Assembly (NCBI RefSeq): GCF_026213295.1
Contig: NC_079424.1
Span: 15,280,866 to 15,344,865 of the forward strand
DNA length: 64,000 nucleotides
Direction of reading: 5' to 3'
From: Gadus chalcogrammus
Taxonomy: Eukaryota; Chordata; Actinopteri; Gadiformes; Gadidae
Each line of letters begins with the position of its first letter. Position 1 is the stretch's first letter. The notes under the pieces are model-generated. The model was not told the DNA's origin and ran no database searches. It saw nothing but the letters and a program-made list of their open reading frames with translations. Below, one piece after another: positions 13,581 through 33,440 of the stretch. The position numbers were made by a program, and so were the translations under genes.

Positions 13581-14470
13581 CAGCCGCTGAAGAGCTCACA
13601 GCAGGGCTAGGATAACGCACACACACACAAAGAAGCCATTTGTACGAACAAAGAATCTGCCCTTCCGACACTGACCGCAGTTAAGGGGGAAAAAGGGAAA
13701 TGTATGAATATCACTCACATCAGTTATTATGATTATTCATTGAAACACTGTACGGTAGCCTTGGGCAAGACATTTAGATCAACCCCTACCCTCCCCCCTG
13801 CATTATGGCGTGCCAATAAAACACGAGCGGTGATGTCATCTTGAGCACCTTGCCGACAGAACCAGTGTAAGCATGGGCAGCAGAGGACAAAGTCCGAAAC
13901 GCTTACGCCGCCGTTCACTCCCAAATGTAATTCCAACCTGTTTTCCTTTCAGCATCGGCGGCTAATGCAACTTTTGAGTCAATAAATGAGCTACCGGAGA
14001 GAAAAAAATAGAAGGAAAAAAAGAAAAACATGTATTTTTCCTCCTGAGAGGTGACGTTGACAAATGAGCAATTACAGGAGGAATATTCCGGTGTCACATT
14101 GGGAGTCGGAGGTGACCTGCGATTACCCCCCGCAGAGAGGCGAGCGTGTAGATGCGAGCGCCCGGGAAAAAAGGCCTGCCCCCGCCACCAATACCACCAA
14201 CCCTGTCCCCCACCCACTCTCTCCTCCCCCTCTCTGACATGTCATCCATCACTGGTTCTGCTCCACTGCCACAGCTGTGTCACTGAGCCCAACCCCCTCC
14301 GCCCCCTCACAGACTGCTGACCCCACTGAGGACGCGCCAGCAGGACCGATCAAATATCTCCCCGAGTAGCGAGGTGGCCCGCCTTGCTATACCGATGGGT
14401 CCATAGGGGACTAAAATAAAGCACCTTGGCGATGCACATCGCCTGCCCAGCCACCCAGACCCCCCCCCCC

Positions 14471-14501
<31 letters not shown>

Positions 14502-15241
14502 CGACCACAGCCACATATATAAATAGCTCAAGCCACGAAAATAATCATGCCCGCCTCTAACCAGCGCAGATTGAGTGCATTCATTACGGGAGACCGACAC
14601 TAGTGTTAGCCAATAGCAAAGGAGCAAAACTAAATGTTGAAAGATGATTTAAAACAAAAAGGCAAGGTGACACCCTGTCCACCAGGTGTGTCCCTGGTTA
14701 TTAGCTTTGGATATCCTATGCGCACGGGAAAGTCTTCAGGACCAGGTCTTCCACTGGTCTTTCTATATGATGGGAATGAGTAACAGTCTGGGTATCTGGG
14801 CTTAAGCAGCGCTGTGAGTTGCTGTAACCCAGCCCTCTAAAGAGGGCTTATCCTGGTCAGGCCTACGGACCTCTATCGCAAAACCAGGGCTCTCAGGTTG
14901 CTGTTGACTTTCTATAAGAGGGTTCTAGCCACTGCTAATTAGTCCTGCAGCCCTCAGCTTCACATGGAGCTCATGAGGTCACCTCGTTTATAGAGATATC
15001 AATTAAACACTGAACCAGATGGACAAAAAAAAAATCGAAATGTCCGTTGGGCTCAAACTGTGGTCAAGATTGCCCTTTGATTTTTGTGACCACATGTTGT
15101 GATGAAATCATACAGGCAGCAGGGACATCGGTAGCAGTACGCAGTATACAACATATCGGCTTGATCAGGGATTCTGTGTTAAAGGCGGATTCCAGTGCTC
15201 TATTAATAGCATGCAGAATTTATCATGGTTCAGTGTTAACA

Positions 15242-15269
15242 CCCCCCCCCCCCCCCCCCCCCCCCCCCT
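15242..15269. repeat. C28 homopolymer
   Basis: An uninterrupted run of 28 cytosines (28 G on the opposite strand), capable of G-quadruplex or i-motif structure. The exact length is likely to be error-prone in the assembly. Confidence 0.9.
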
Positions 15270-15771
15270 GCCAACCTGCCCAACCTTTACCCCCGTGCAC
15301 ATGCACATCTTCTCCTCAACCAGCCCGCTTACCCAATGCCAGAAATGTTGCAACTATACAATGCTATGTTTAGACCATTCCCTTGAACCACATTCCATGA
15401 GGTTTTTTTGGGTGCTATTAAAATGTGTCACCCTAGAAGGTGTTCAGAATTTGGTGTCACCGGATGAATTATAGCGCGGGAACGTATCCCTCACTGTCGA
15501 AAGGCCCTGAATCAGCCTTGAACTGACATGAAAACAAACAGCTGCTGAATATGTCTCTCTCTCTCTCTTTCAGCAGTCTCTCCCTCTTTCTCGACTATCT
15601 CTGCATCTGTTTAGTGACACTCCCTGCCATGTGGGGGCACTTAAAGTTGTAGTATGGACCGATAGTTCAGCATTAAGTAGAAGAGAAAAGCGAACAAAAA
15701 TCTAAATGGTTACTGCAGTGCACAACATTTTTATACAATATGGTCTTGCCCTTGCCAATCCATGGGCCCCC

Positions 15772-16136
15772 AGTGTTTGCCCCATATCTTAGTGAAGGTG
15801 GTCAAGGAGCGGGGGGGGGAGGGGGGGGGGGGTTGTCTCCGTTTCAATTCCATTCATAAAGCTTTATGGCACGACCATTGTTGTGAACAGCATTACCGAT
15901 GCATTACTTATCTTAATTATTTATTCCTGATGGAAGTATGTTTTCTTTCCCTACGAGAGTTTTCTACTTTGTTAATGAATAATAATTAACTTATATTAAT
16001 AAAAAAATAAATACATATATTAATATTTCTTTTTTTTATATATGTATACATATATTTTTTTTTATACATTGGTAGTCAAGGCGGGGCCCTATTGTTAAGG
16101 CGGCCGCCTCAACCATACAGTGCTGGGGGAAACACT
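15772..16136. mobile_element. non-autonomous hAT element 3 (about 365 bp)
   Basis: The left end AGTGTTTGCCCCATAT pairs with the right end, which reads AGTGTTTCCCCCAGCA on the opposite strand; the CAGTGTTTC start is typical of hAT/Charlie-type ends. Flanks carry 8-bp direct repeats GGGCCCCC at 15764-15771 and 16137-16144 (the boundary is ambiguous by one base, since the C can belong to either). The interior includes a G-rich run near 15811-15832 and a CGGCCGCC motif, and has no coding capacity. Confidence 0.75.
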
Positions 16137-16144
16137 GGGCCCCC

Positions 16145-17985
16145 TTTGTATAAAAAATGCTTATTCAAGCAACAAATCTTTTTAAAGCAAATTCACCAAT
16201 TCAACGTATCCTCATTAAATCGACATGTATGTGCTTTTGTGCACAGTAGTTCATATTAACATGTTAACTTTAAGAAAATCCCCAAACCCCATATTTTAAA
16301 TAAAACGTCACCACAATGGAAAAGGAAATAGACATTCTATGCAAATGTACTACAGACATACAAACATGTATTAATGCATTATTAACGTGCTTAAGTAGGG
16401 TGTAAAAGGAAGACTAGTCTTGATTTAATAAATTAACTAGAACAATTTGCATGTGCTATGCACTGCAGATTTTCTACAAGTACAATTTTTCCACAGACAA
16501 TTTGGTGTGGAAGTGGGCAGCCTTGGCTCTATTGAAATGCACAAATGAAACAAGGGCCCACAGTTAGACTGAGTTCTATCTTTCCTCTGATGTATTGCTT
16601 TTCCGCTCTTATCTAATTCCCTCCAATTGCAGTTTCTATATTCAATAGCTGAGCCACTCAGGCTGGACTGTCACACTGCACTTTAATCTCTGCACCTGAC
16701 AGTGTGAAATGTTCAGAGTTTAATCCCCTACTACACACCTGCAGTGTGAATAGCTTTTCATATGTACAGTACCACAACACTCCTTTAATTTGTCCCGAGT
16801 GTGACTTACTTGGCTAATGAAGAACTCTGATTATGCCTAAGGTATTTCACCACAGCATATTAAGTATATAATACCATCCATTGGCATTAAATTACTTCTG
16901 AGTTTCTTTGAAACTGTTCAGTGTTGAAGTAAGGGCTAGGAAGGGTATGCAGGCTGTCCACATTGATGGTAATTCTACCCCCTAAAATACCTGAAAACTG
17001 GCGAATGATTTTTCAAGGTAAATACAATAATCTTTTTCATTAAACAAAGTCCTCCCACTTCATAACCTACACTGATGTGATTTCCACCCTCAAACATCTT
17101 CACTTTAGGTCCCAGACCTTGAGACTATGCAAGCGGAAAACATTTGCTGATTGTAATGCTTTGAGTCATTATTAAAGTTCCAATAAAATTATATCTTGAG
17201 ACATGGCAATGTTTCATACAGTCGGTACAGTCAATAATACGTCTGTCTTCTTATAGTATGCAAAAAAAGTGTGTGGGGAGACTCGACCTGTGTATTGTGA
17301 ACTGTGAACCTGTGAACCTCTGAATTATGAGTCAATTCAACCCAGTGTTTTCCTACATGCATCCAGCAGTGGCACAGTTGGATTACTAACGCAAATGCAA
17401 TACGCCATGCAAAAAAAGATACGTCTTGTATTTTCCAGTTTAATTTCAGAAACGCTTCAATTGGTTAAGAACACATTTTATTTGAAAACGCTTCCACAAG
17501 TGTGTAAAAGGCGTTGGTGGATCCGCTCTCTGTCCGAGTCCAACTGGGTTACCTCAGAGCTTCAGCGTAAACCGGGTCACACACAGGACACACAAACACA
17601 CACACAGGACACACACACAGGACCCGTCACCGAGCCCCGCCTTGCGGCCCTTTCGCTCACCGGTCGTGTTACATAAAAGCAAAAAAGCCAGTCTGGACAT
17701 TGTGCAAAGTTTGAAATATATCACACCGCCTCACTAATGCTGTTCAAGAGCATGCGTTGTGTGAGTGGGCGAGAAAAGAGTATTTGGGTTCACATTAATG
17801 TCAAAAGAATGTCGCTGCCGCACATAGGCCTGCCACTTCTCTCTGGACTCGCCGGAGTCAGCTCTCCTCTTCGCTTTGCAGACCGTGTGTGCAACGACAA
17901 GCCGCTCTCGCAAAAAATGTATTCTGTGCCAAGCCTCCCCCACCCCCCACCACCACCACCACCACCACCTTTCCTCCTCTCCTTC
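16145..17985. other. foxj3 intron: unique AT-rich sequence, no gene seen
   Basis: A low-repeat stretch, with short CA-rich tracts at 17578-17620 (ACACACAGGACACA units). From 16560 to 16920 it has evenly mixed composition with TAAT/ATTA cores and could contain conserved elements. From about 17500 CpG content rises towards the CpG block at 17.99 kb. A TACATAAAAG sequence lies at about 17671. Confidence 0.6.
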
Positions 17986-18185
17986 CCCATCCCCCGCCCA
18001 CTCGGAGGGGCAGGAGTGTGAGCGGCGGGGCGCCGGTGGGCGGAGGCGAAGGTGAGGCTGGTGGGCGGCAGGCCAGGCAGCAGCATCCTGACACGGGGAC
18101 CCGCCTCACAGCGGGGAGCGCGCCGGCTGCCGAGTGAATCACCGCTCCTCCTCCTCCTCCTCCTCCCACCATCTGACACGCCGCG
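17986..18185. promoter_or_regulatory. intragenic CpG-dense block (CpG-island-like)
   Basis: About 17 CpGs occur in about 160 bp (GGCGGGGCGCCGGTGGGCGG, AGCGCGCCGGCTGCCGAG) inside an otherwise CpG-poor 24-kb intron. It is followed by a (CTC)n run and flanked upstream by a (CCA)n run. Such islands inside genes often mark alternative promoters or Polycomb-regulated elements; no exon with a good start or splice pair was found, so function is unproven. Confidence 0.5.
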
Positions 18186-18235
18186 GAGCCACGGCCCACC
18201 ACACATACCACTGCTGCTGCTGCCGCCTATACCAC

Positions 18236-19150
18236 TAATAAGCAACCCAGAGAGGGAGAGATGGAGGGAGGGAGACCGAGGGGTGGAGAGAGGGCGAAAG
18301 ACCTGGGATGGGAAAGAGAGAGACCTTGAGAAGGAGAGAGCGAGACCAAGAGAGAGACCAAGGGAGGGAGAAAGTGAGACCTAGAGATGGAGGGAGAGAC
18401 CAAGGGAGGGAGAGACCAAGGGAGGGAGAGTGAGACCTAGACTTGGAGGGAGAGACCAAGAGAGGGAGAGGGAGACCTAGAGATGGAGGGAGAGACCAAG
18501 GGAGGGAGAGTAAGACCTAAAGATGGAGGGAGAGACCAAGGGAGGGAGAGACCAAGGGAGGGAGAGACCAAGGGAGGGAGAGACCAAGGGAGGGAGAGAC
18601 CAGGGAAGGGAGAGTGAGACCAAGGGAGGGAGAGTGAGACCTAGAGATGGGGGGAGAGACCAAGGGAGGGAGAGTGAGACCTAGAGATGGAGGGAGAGAC
18701 CAAGGGAGGGAGAGTAAGACCTAGAGATGGAGGGAGAGACCAAGGGAGGGAGAGACCAAGGGAGGGAGAGTGAGACCTAGAGATGGAGGGAGAGACCAAG
18801 GGAGGGAGAGACCAAGGGAGGGAGAGACCAAGGGAGGGAGAGTGAGACCTAGAGATGGAGGGAGAGACCAAGGGAGGGAGAGTGAGGGAGAGACCAAGGG
18901 AGGGAGAGTAAGACCTAGAGATGGAGGGAGAGACCAAGGGAGGGAGAGACCAAGGGAGGGAGAGACCAAGGGAGGGAGAGACCAAGGGAGGGAGAGACCA
19001 AGGGAGGGAGAGAGACCTAGAGAGAGAGCGTGAGACCTAGAGAGAGAGCGAGAGGGACATAGAGATGGGAAAGAGAGCGATAAACCTAGAGAGCAAGACA
19101 GAGACCGACAGAAAGAGTGAGCGAGAGAGGGAGGGACATAGAGGGGTAGA
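18236..19150. repeat. purine-rich minisatellite, about 16-bp core with higher-order units
   Basis: The core unit is GGGAGGGAGAGACCAA. It alternates with a longer unit containing GAGTGAGACCTAGAGATGGA, producing a higher-order period of roughly 40-60 bp repeated more than ten times. Both edges degenerate into GAGAGAGA/GACATAGAG sequence. The plus strand is strongly purine-biased and G-rich. Open frames on both strands through it are repeat artefacts. Confidence 0.92.
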
Positions 19151-25011
<5,861 letters not shown>

Positions 25012-25332
25012 CTTCCAGCCGCTGCCCGCCTCTCTGTAGTAGGGGAAGTTGTCACAGATCCACTGGTAGATCTCGCTCAGCGTCATCTTCTTCTTTGGCG
25101 AGCTGTTGATGGCAAAGGTGATGAGGCTGGCGTAGCTGTACGGCGGCTTGCCGTCCTTGTGCTGCTGCACCTCCTCCTGGTCGAGGGTGGTGTTGGGGTC
25201 CAGCATGGCACTCTTCTTGCCCATGCCTGGCCCGTGGGCGTTCTGGGCATCTGCCTTGCGGATTGCCGCCTGCATGGTCAGCTGAGGCAGCCAATCCATG
25301 GAGGTCAGGCTACTCTCCAGCTCCGACGTCAT
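25012..25332 (-). CDS. foxj3: foxj3 first coding exon: start codon, N-terminal region and start of the forkhead domain
   Basis: The 321-bp coding part encodes 107 residues starting [18 protein letters not shown], a start I recognise as characteristic of FOXJ3. The forkhead domain opens at about residue 62 with [14 protein letters not shown], followed by [20 protein letters not shown], and breaks at GSGWK with a GTGAGC donor. Upstream in-frame codons are proline/threonine-rich with no ATG before a stop, so the ATG at 25332 is the natural start; the longer mammalian N-terminus (MGLYGQ...) is absent, although GQPAVT directly before the ATG faintly resembles it. The exon probably extends upstream as 5' UTR to about 25547, where a pyrimidine tract and CAAG acceptor are seen. 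The intron to the next coding exon is 24,427 bp. Confidence 0.95.
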
Positions 25333-25547
25333 GGTGACGGCAGGCTGGCCCGGGAAAAAGGGGCTGGGGTGGGTGGAGGTCGAGGTGGGAAAAGGTGGGA
25401 AGTTGTTGTGGGAGGTGGTGGTGGTGGCGGTGGCAGTGGCGGTGGTTGAGCTGTTGCTCGGTCACTTGCAGACCAGGTCACTGGGGGGCTGAAATCAGGG
25501 CTGCCCTCAGGTCAGGACATGGGCTCAGCAGTCTTCTACAGGTCAGC
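25333..25547 (-). other. foxj3: foxj3 5' UTR portion of the first coding exon
   Basis: Reading the minus strand, CTCTCTTCTTCTTCCACACAAG forms a good pyrimidine tract and AG acceptor just above 25547. Between it and the ATG is about 215 bp of GC-rich, non-conserved sequence including an ACC/GCC trinucleotide stretch (about 25400-25446). This looks like 5' UTR spliced to a non-coding first exon further upstream. The acceptor choice is inferred from sequence only. Confidence 0.55.
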
Positions 25548-28350
25548 CTTGTGTGGAAGAAGAAGAGAGAGATGGCCAGTTTAGTCGGTTACAAAATGAA
25601 TACTTAAATACTTATGAGTAATACTTATAACACTGATAAGAAAGAGCATTACATGGCATGGCCATGTGATGTAAATGTAACTGTTATTAAGGAGGGACCG
25701 TTGTTTTGATGCATGTCTGAACAGTATGCTCAGCAACAGCTTCTCAGTGTCTCTCTACGCAGCACGGGTCTATTTTCTTTTTCCTGTGCGGGAGAAATCA
25801 AGCGACGCCCCCCCTTCCACACTTTCTGCTCACAAAGCTGACTCATAGCTGGAACTTCATCTGAACAGAGAGCGAGAGCAGAGAGCACCAGAGAAAGAGA
25901 GGGACCAGGAGAGTCAATGCAAGGGAATTGTTTTCACAACTGCCAGCCAAATGGGGGAATGGCTCTGGAGGAATTCCGACTCTCTTGAGGGTAGTAAAGC
26001 CCCCTTTCCCCCCACCCCCAGCCCGGCGCCCTCCCTTTGCTCTCCCTTCCCCGTCTCCCCTCGCCCTTTCTCCGCCCAGATGGAGCCTTTGCCTTAAAAC
26101 AACCCAAGGCCCAGCCGGCCACCCCGTCCTTCCTCCTCCTCCAGTCCTGCCACACGTATGCCGTCTCTGTGAAGGCCACAATCCCCGACCCCCACCACCC
26201 CCTGCGTGTCTGTCTCTCCCGGTCCTCCCTATATGAACTGCCTCCACCTCCCTAAAATAGAGCGGCAGAGGAGGGGGGGGCCTTTGGTTATAAACAGAGG
26301 TGCACGCAGACAGAGCCCTCTCTCCCACCGCCCCCGGACAGGAATGACGCTGCAATATGTTGTGCCTCTTTTAGCCGTTGCAGTATTTTGGTCCATAGCG
26401 TGGATGTATGCATGGGTGATAATAAGGGCAGATGAACTGAATGGATGTTTTTGGACATTTGCAATCTTGCCGTATTCATGGAAGTCATCTCAAAAAATGT
26501 AACTACCGTATTTATTATTTAATGTTGAAATAATTTAACAAACCTAACCCTAGTTTATTTTGCTCTATATATATATTTGCATTCATATATTTGAAAGGAT
26601 ATTGATCTAAATGTGTAGTGAATTGGAATATGCTCCAGGTCCCCCTATGACCTATGACCTAGAATAATACAGCAGGCTAATGGACACATTAAATTGAATA
26701 TAATTGCCCTATTTTTCTTTGCACTCTAATCATCATGCGTGTGGCATCAATGCGTTTAGCTCATGTTTTTGGTGTAAAAAAACAACAACTGGCTGTGCAT
26801 TTGCAGCAACGCAGAATTCCGCTGTGGTCGAGGAATGTATTTAAATGAGTCCAACTACATCGGTAGCTGACCATCACAAGTCAGACTGTTCCATTGATCT
26901 CTCACAGTGGGTGAAGGCTACCCCAGGGCTAATTCAACATCCAGACTGTGCAAGCAGTGGGAGCCTCCTGGCCAGAGCCAGACCATTAAAGCATATTTTC
27001 AAACATATAAAACGTAGAATATGAGGGTGACAAAACCAAATACGGTGCGAGGTACATTCAATTGGGCTGTGAGAGAGGCCATGTTCACGTTCTTGTCCTT
27101 CCTTTTACATTCATTTCCCTGCCTCCTGAGACAAGGTGGATGTACTGTGTCGTTTTTTTTTTTTTTTTTAATGTAGGTGTTTTGGTTTTACATGGGTTTC
27201 TTTTTTCAATGCCATTTGTTCAAGTTGTGACTGGCTGGCTATAAAAAGAAAAAGAAAAAAAAGACTACTCAGTCACCCATGCAAATATCGTGTTGTTCCG
27301 ATGTGGGTGGGTGAAGTGAAAAGCCTGCCCTGCAGCCAATAAAAATCCAACTATAACAAATACAAGAGTTCTGATTGGCTGACTAGCGGGATGGATGACT
27401 GACAACCGCCAGGAGTTTCAGCAAATCATATTGGAGATCTCCTTATCTCCAAGAAGACAAACAAACAATGAGGAAGATACATCGGCCCTGTTAACAGCCC
27501 AACATGGCAACAAAGACCATAACTGTTTCAGGACCTTATCTTCAGATTTGATTTAGTATTGGTGGAAGTACAATTGGTGGAAAATATCCCAGGAGTCTTT
27601 TCAATGGACATCATTGCTACTGAAAACAAATACAAATGACACAAGCAGCAAACAAATGTCTGAGGTGCGGTGGAAGGCAGCTAGAGACAGAAGTTGAAAC
27701 CTAGAAATCAAATCAACGTAGCCCCAGGTCTGTTTATGTGTCAGAACCACCATTTTATAAACGTAGAAAATATAAAATAAGTCCCTACCTAAATACCAGT
27801 TTTATGGCGTCATTTTCAGTTGCTTGTTTTTTGCCATTCCTAATTTTGCACAACCAATCATAACTGCTTCCTATTACCAGACACACAAGTCAGACTCTGT
27901 CCCTGTGCATTTATACATTTAAAGTAACCCATCAAAACACTAAGATTTGATGGGTTTGAAGGTTACAAGGAATTAGTGTAACTGTTTTCACAGCGATGCG
28001 ATGCTGCTCTACAAACAATCATCCCCAAGTTAAAAAAAAATGCAACCATTTGGGGTTCAGCAAAATAAGAAATAGACTATTAGCCGATCAAAACAATCTT
28101 TGACCATGGAAATCAGTATCATGTGCGTGTGTGTGTGTGTGTGTGAGAGAGTTGGGGTGGGGTCCTTTTTGCCGCTAGTAAGAGGTGAGCCGCCGGTAGC
28201 ATGTTGATGGCAGGCACACCCCTGGCACTACGCAGGCAAACGCCCTTTGACCCCAATGCTAATGATCCAGATGGTTCCGTAATCTGTGGGGCCGCTTCAC
28301 TGTCTTAATTGAAGAACCTTGAGCTGTGGCAAGGATGATGAAGCACGGCG
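25548..28350. other. upstream of foxj3 first coding exon: likely first intron; includes a MEF2-type site
   Basis: From 25980 to 26340 the sequence is C-rich on the plus strand and GC-rich, with a perfect MEF2 consensus CTAAAATAG at 26252-26260 and a TATAAAC at about 26290. This could be an alternative promoter near the coding start. The remainder (26.4-28.3 kb) is AT-rich and unique, with a T15 run near 27150 and a short GT tract at 28125-28144. No other exon was recognised. Confidence 0.5.
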
Positions 28351-28566
<216 letters not shown>

Positions 28567-28569
28567 AAG

Positions 28570-31145
<2,576 letters not shown>

Positions 31146-33239
31146 TGTACCGCCTCACGAGTGCAGCCACAATTTATACGACTCCCATTGCCTGTGGTGG
31201 AACAAAATCAAGCCCGTAATTATTCTGCCAATTAATACAAGGATGAGGAGCAGGTGAAGGCAGCATAGGAGCTCGCCAACCAGGAAAACCAGGCTGGGTT
31301 CCTTGTAGTTCCAGGGATGTTCTTTAAACTGGTGTTGGATACCAGGTTTAAATATGGTACTGGAGAATATCCTAAACACAAGCAGTTGGTTTTCTGTTGT
31401 GCGTCTGGACAACAGACGAAATGGATTATAATGCTTATCAATATTTATATTGCAAAATGCTCTTACAGCATGATAACTGCCTTATAAAAGCAATCAATAT
31501 AATCTGTACTTTGTATTGTCCATACTAGCTTCCCGTTTATTTCAAAGCATTATTAAGGGACGCTTAGGCCGGGTAAAGAAGTTGCAGACCCAGGTCCAGC
31601 CAGGAGTGACTAGGCATTAGTCTGGTTGCTGCTGGAAGCTAGTTTTGGACTAGCCAGGGAACTCACAGAGACTATGCAGCAAACAACAACAACGTGACCT
31701 CCATAATGCAGCCACAGTCCAAACCGAGGGTGAGGAATCTGAATGGACACATAGGAGTAATTATGCCGTACCGTGATATTAGATAGACACGCTCACAGCA
31801 GTTAAGACCCTTCAGCGATAACCCCAGGAGCACAAGCTCAGGGGTTGGCAGTGAGCGAGGGAGGAGGAAACAAATGGAGGATGAGAGAGAGCTGGGGAGA
31901 TGAGAGCGATACATAAGAACCCCAGGATGTTGGCTCATTTTCCAGTCTGTGTGCCCTTCAAAAAAAATAAAAAGGACTGGTGCAACAATCCGGGCATACA
32001 TTCCCAGTAATTAAATAAGCCTTTTCAGTGAATCAGGGCAGTGATCAGGAGGGCCTGCCTCTCTGTCCCCAACAGCTTGGCTGGGAGATGGCCTTTGTGT
32101 GGGCCGTGGTAGGGGTGCCCTGACACCGACCATGCGAACCCAATTACCCTGGTCCACGGGCCTCGGGGCCCACATTAACACACTCTCCCCCTGGGAGCTC
32201 GACTCCACGCCAGCCTGGCAGCCTGCGAGAGCCTGCTGCTGAATCACAAATAGACCACTTAAGGCACTGGCAGAGCAAGCGTTTTGGTGGCAGTCTTGAG
32301 TACCTATTCTCATCAGCATTCCCCAGGTCCCGTCCAAGGGCCAGGTCTTATCCTCAGCCGGCCTCCCAGGCAGCGCAGCAGGGCGAGGGGTTGGGGGTTG
32401 GGGGTTGGGCACCCCCCCCCCCCCCGAGTGCCTCAAGTCATTTATTCCACCGCTGCACCAGTACAGACACTTGAAGCAAAGACGATCACACAGGCGGAAT
32501 GCTCTGGTGCGGCAGGCAATACAACTGAGCACTAAATGCAATAGATGGACAGAAAATGTATTAATAAATAAATATTTAAAAAGACGTACCATTGGTTACT
32601 ATGAGTCATCCAAGTAATAACATTTGACCTTTGTATTTTTGGACCACAAATGTATGAGGCAGGCTCTGACTACTTATTTTCATGCAGTCTATGTCTTTAG
32701 ACTATTATTACAGCTGAAAAGCGACTTCAAATGGCGTTAAGGTATTTTTTTTACCCCCTCTCTTTTTACAGACCTCAAACATAACATCGTCAGACACACA
32801 AACAAACACACACACACACACACACAGACACTTTTTCACAGGTCACTCCATTTCGCATAATTTGGCAGTGCAACAGAAACGTGCAAAATAAATAATTATA
32901 AAAATAACACAAGCTCAAGTTACCCAAGCATGAATTGGAAGGTATTATCTAGGTGGGCAAACGCATGTTCTGAAACGCTGAGCAGTCCAGGAACCCAGTC
33001 ATGAATATCAAATGTAGACAGTGGATTAACATCGGATGCTCCATGGCTGATAGTGAAGCAACTCAGGTGTGCATAAAAAGTGAGTGAGTACACTAACGAA
33101 GAACACCCAACTTAATTCCCAGCTCACAAAGTACAAGCCCCACCATGCTAAATGATGACATTAAAACATGGCGGTTGGTCGAAGGTGCTTAGGGTTCTGT
33201 CGACTCGTTTAGACCTTCCTCTCGCGTCAACGCCTCACA

Positions 33240-33440
33240 TCGTCTTCACTTGGGATGGCACCAGCCCTGGCGTCATAATTAAAACCGCTTTGCTTTTTAA
33301 TCAATATCCAATCTCTCAGAAATAATTAACAGCATATTAAAGAGTTAGCTGCCTGACGGGGGCTGAATGCTGCTGCTGCATCATTAAGCCATTCCAGCTC
33401 TGCTCTCTGACTCCACTGGCGTCTCATTTCACAGCTTTAC
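33240..33440. promoter_or_regulatory. candidate conserved non-coding element
   Basis: The segment combines ATAATTAAAACC, TTTTTAATCAATATCC, AATAATTAAC, ATTAAAGAGTTAGC and CATTAAGCCATTCCAGC with (CTG)4. The dense homeodomain and forkhead-like cores and absence of simple repeats resemble vertebrate enhancers. This is inference from composition only. Confidence 0.22.

Larger units (their letters stand above)
11707..15770. other. foxj3 intron: no gene seen; AT-rich conserved-looking block near 13.4 kb
   Basis: This stretch contains CT-rich tracts (11610-11655), a C15 run with (AC)n at 14461-14502, a GC-rich CpG patch near 14140-14180, a fragment with GCCTTGGGCAAGACATTTA at about 13758 that resembles the tail region of fish SINEs, and a C28 homopolymer at 15242-15269. 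The open frame at 12195-12605 has no recognisable domain or splice context. No exon could be supported. Confidence 0.65.

Noticed and set aside
13750..13800. SINE-like fragment CCTTGGGCAAGACATTTA
   Set aside because: It resembles fish SINE sequence but is too short to define boundaries or family.
18235..19033. Frames of Pro-Ser-Leu-Gly or Arg-Asp-Gly repeats
   Set aside because: They are translations of the minisatellite; both strands stay open because the unit lacks stop codons.
32011..32592. 193-codon minus-strand frame
   Set aside because: It crosses a C14 run and GGGTTGG repeats, has no recognisable domain, and sits in a presumed intron.
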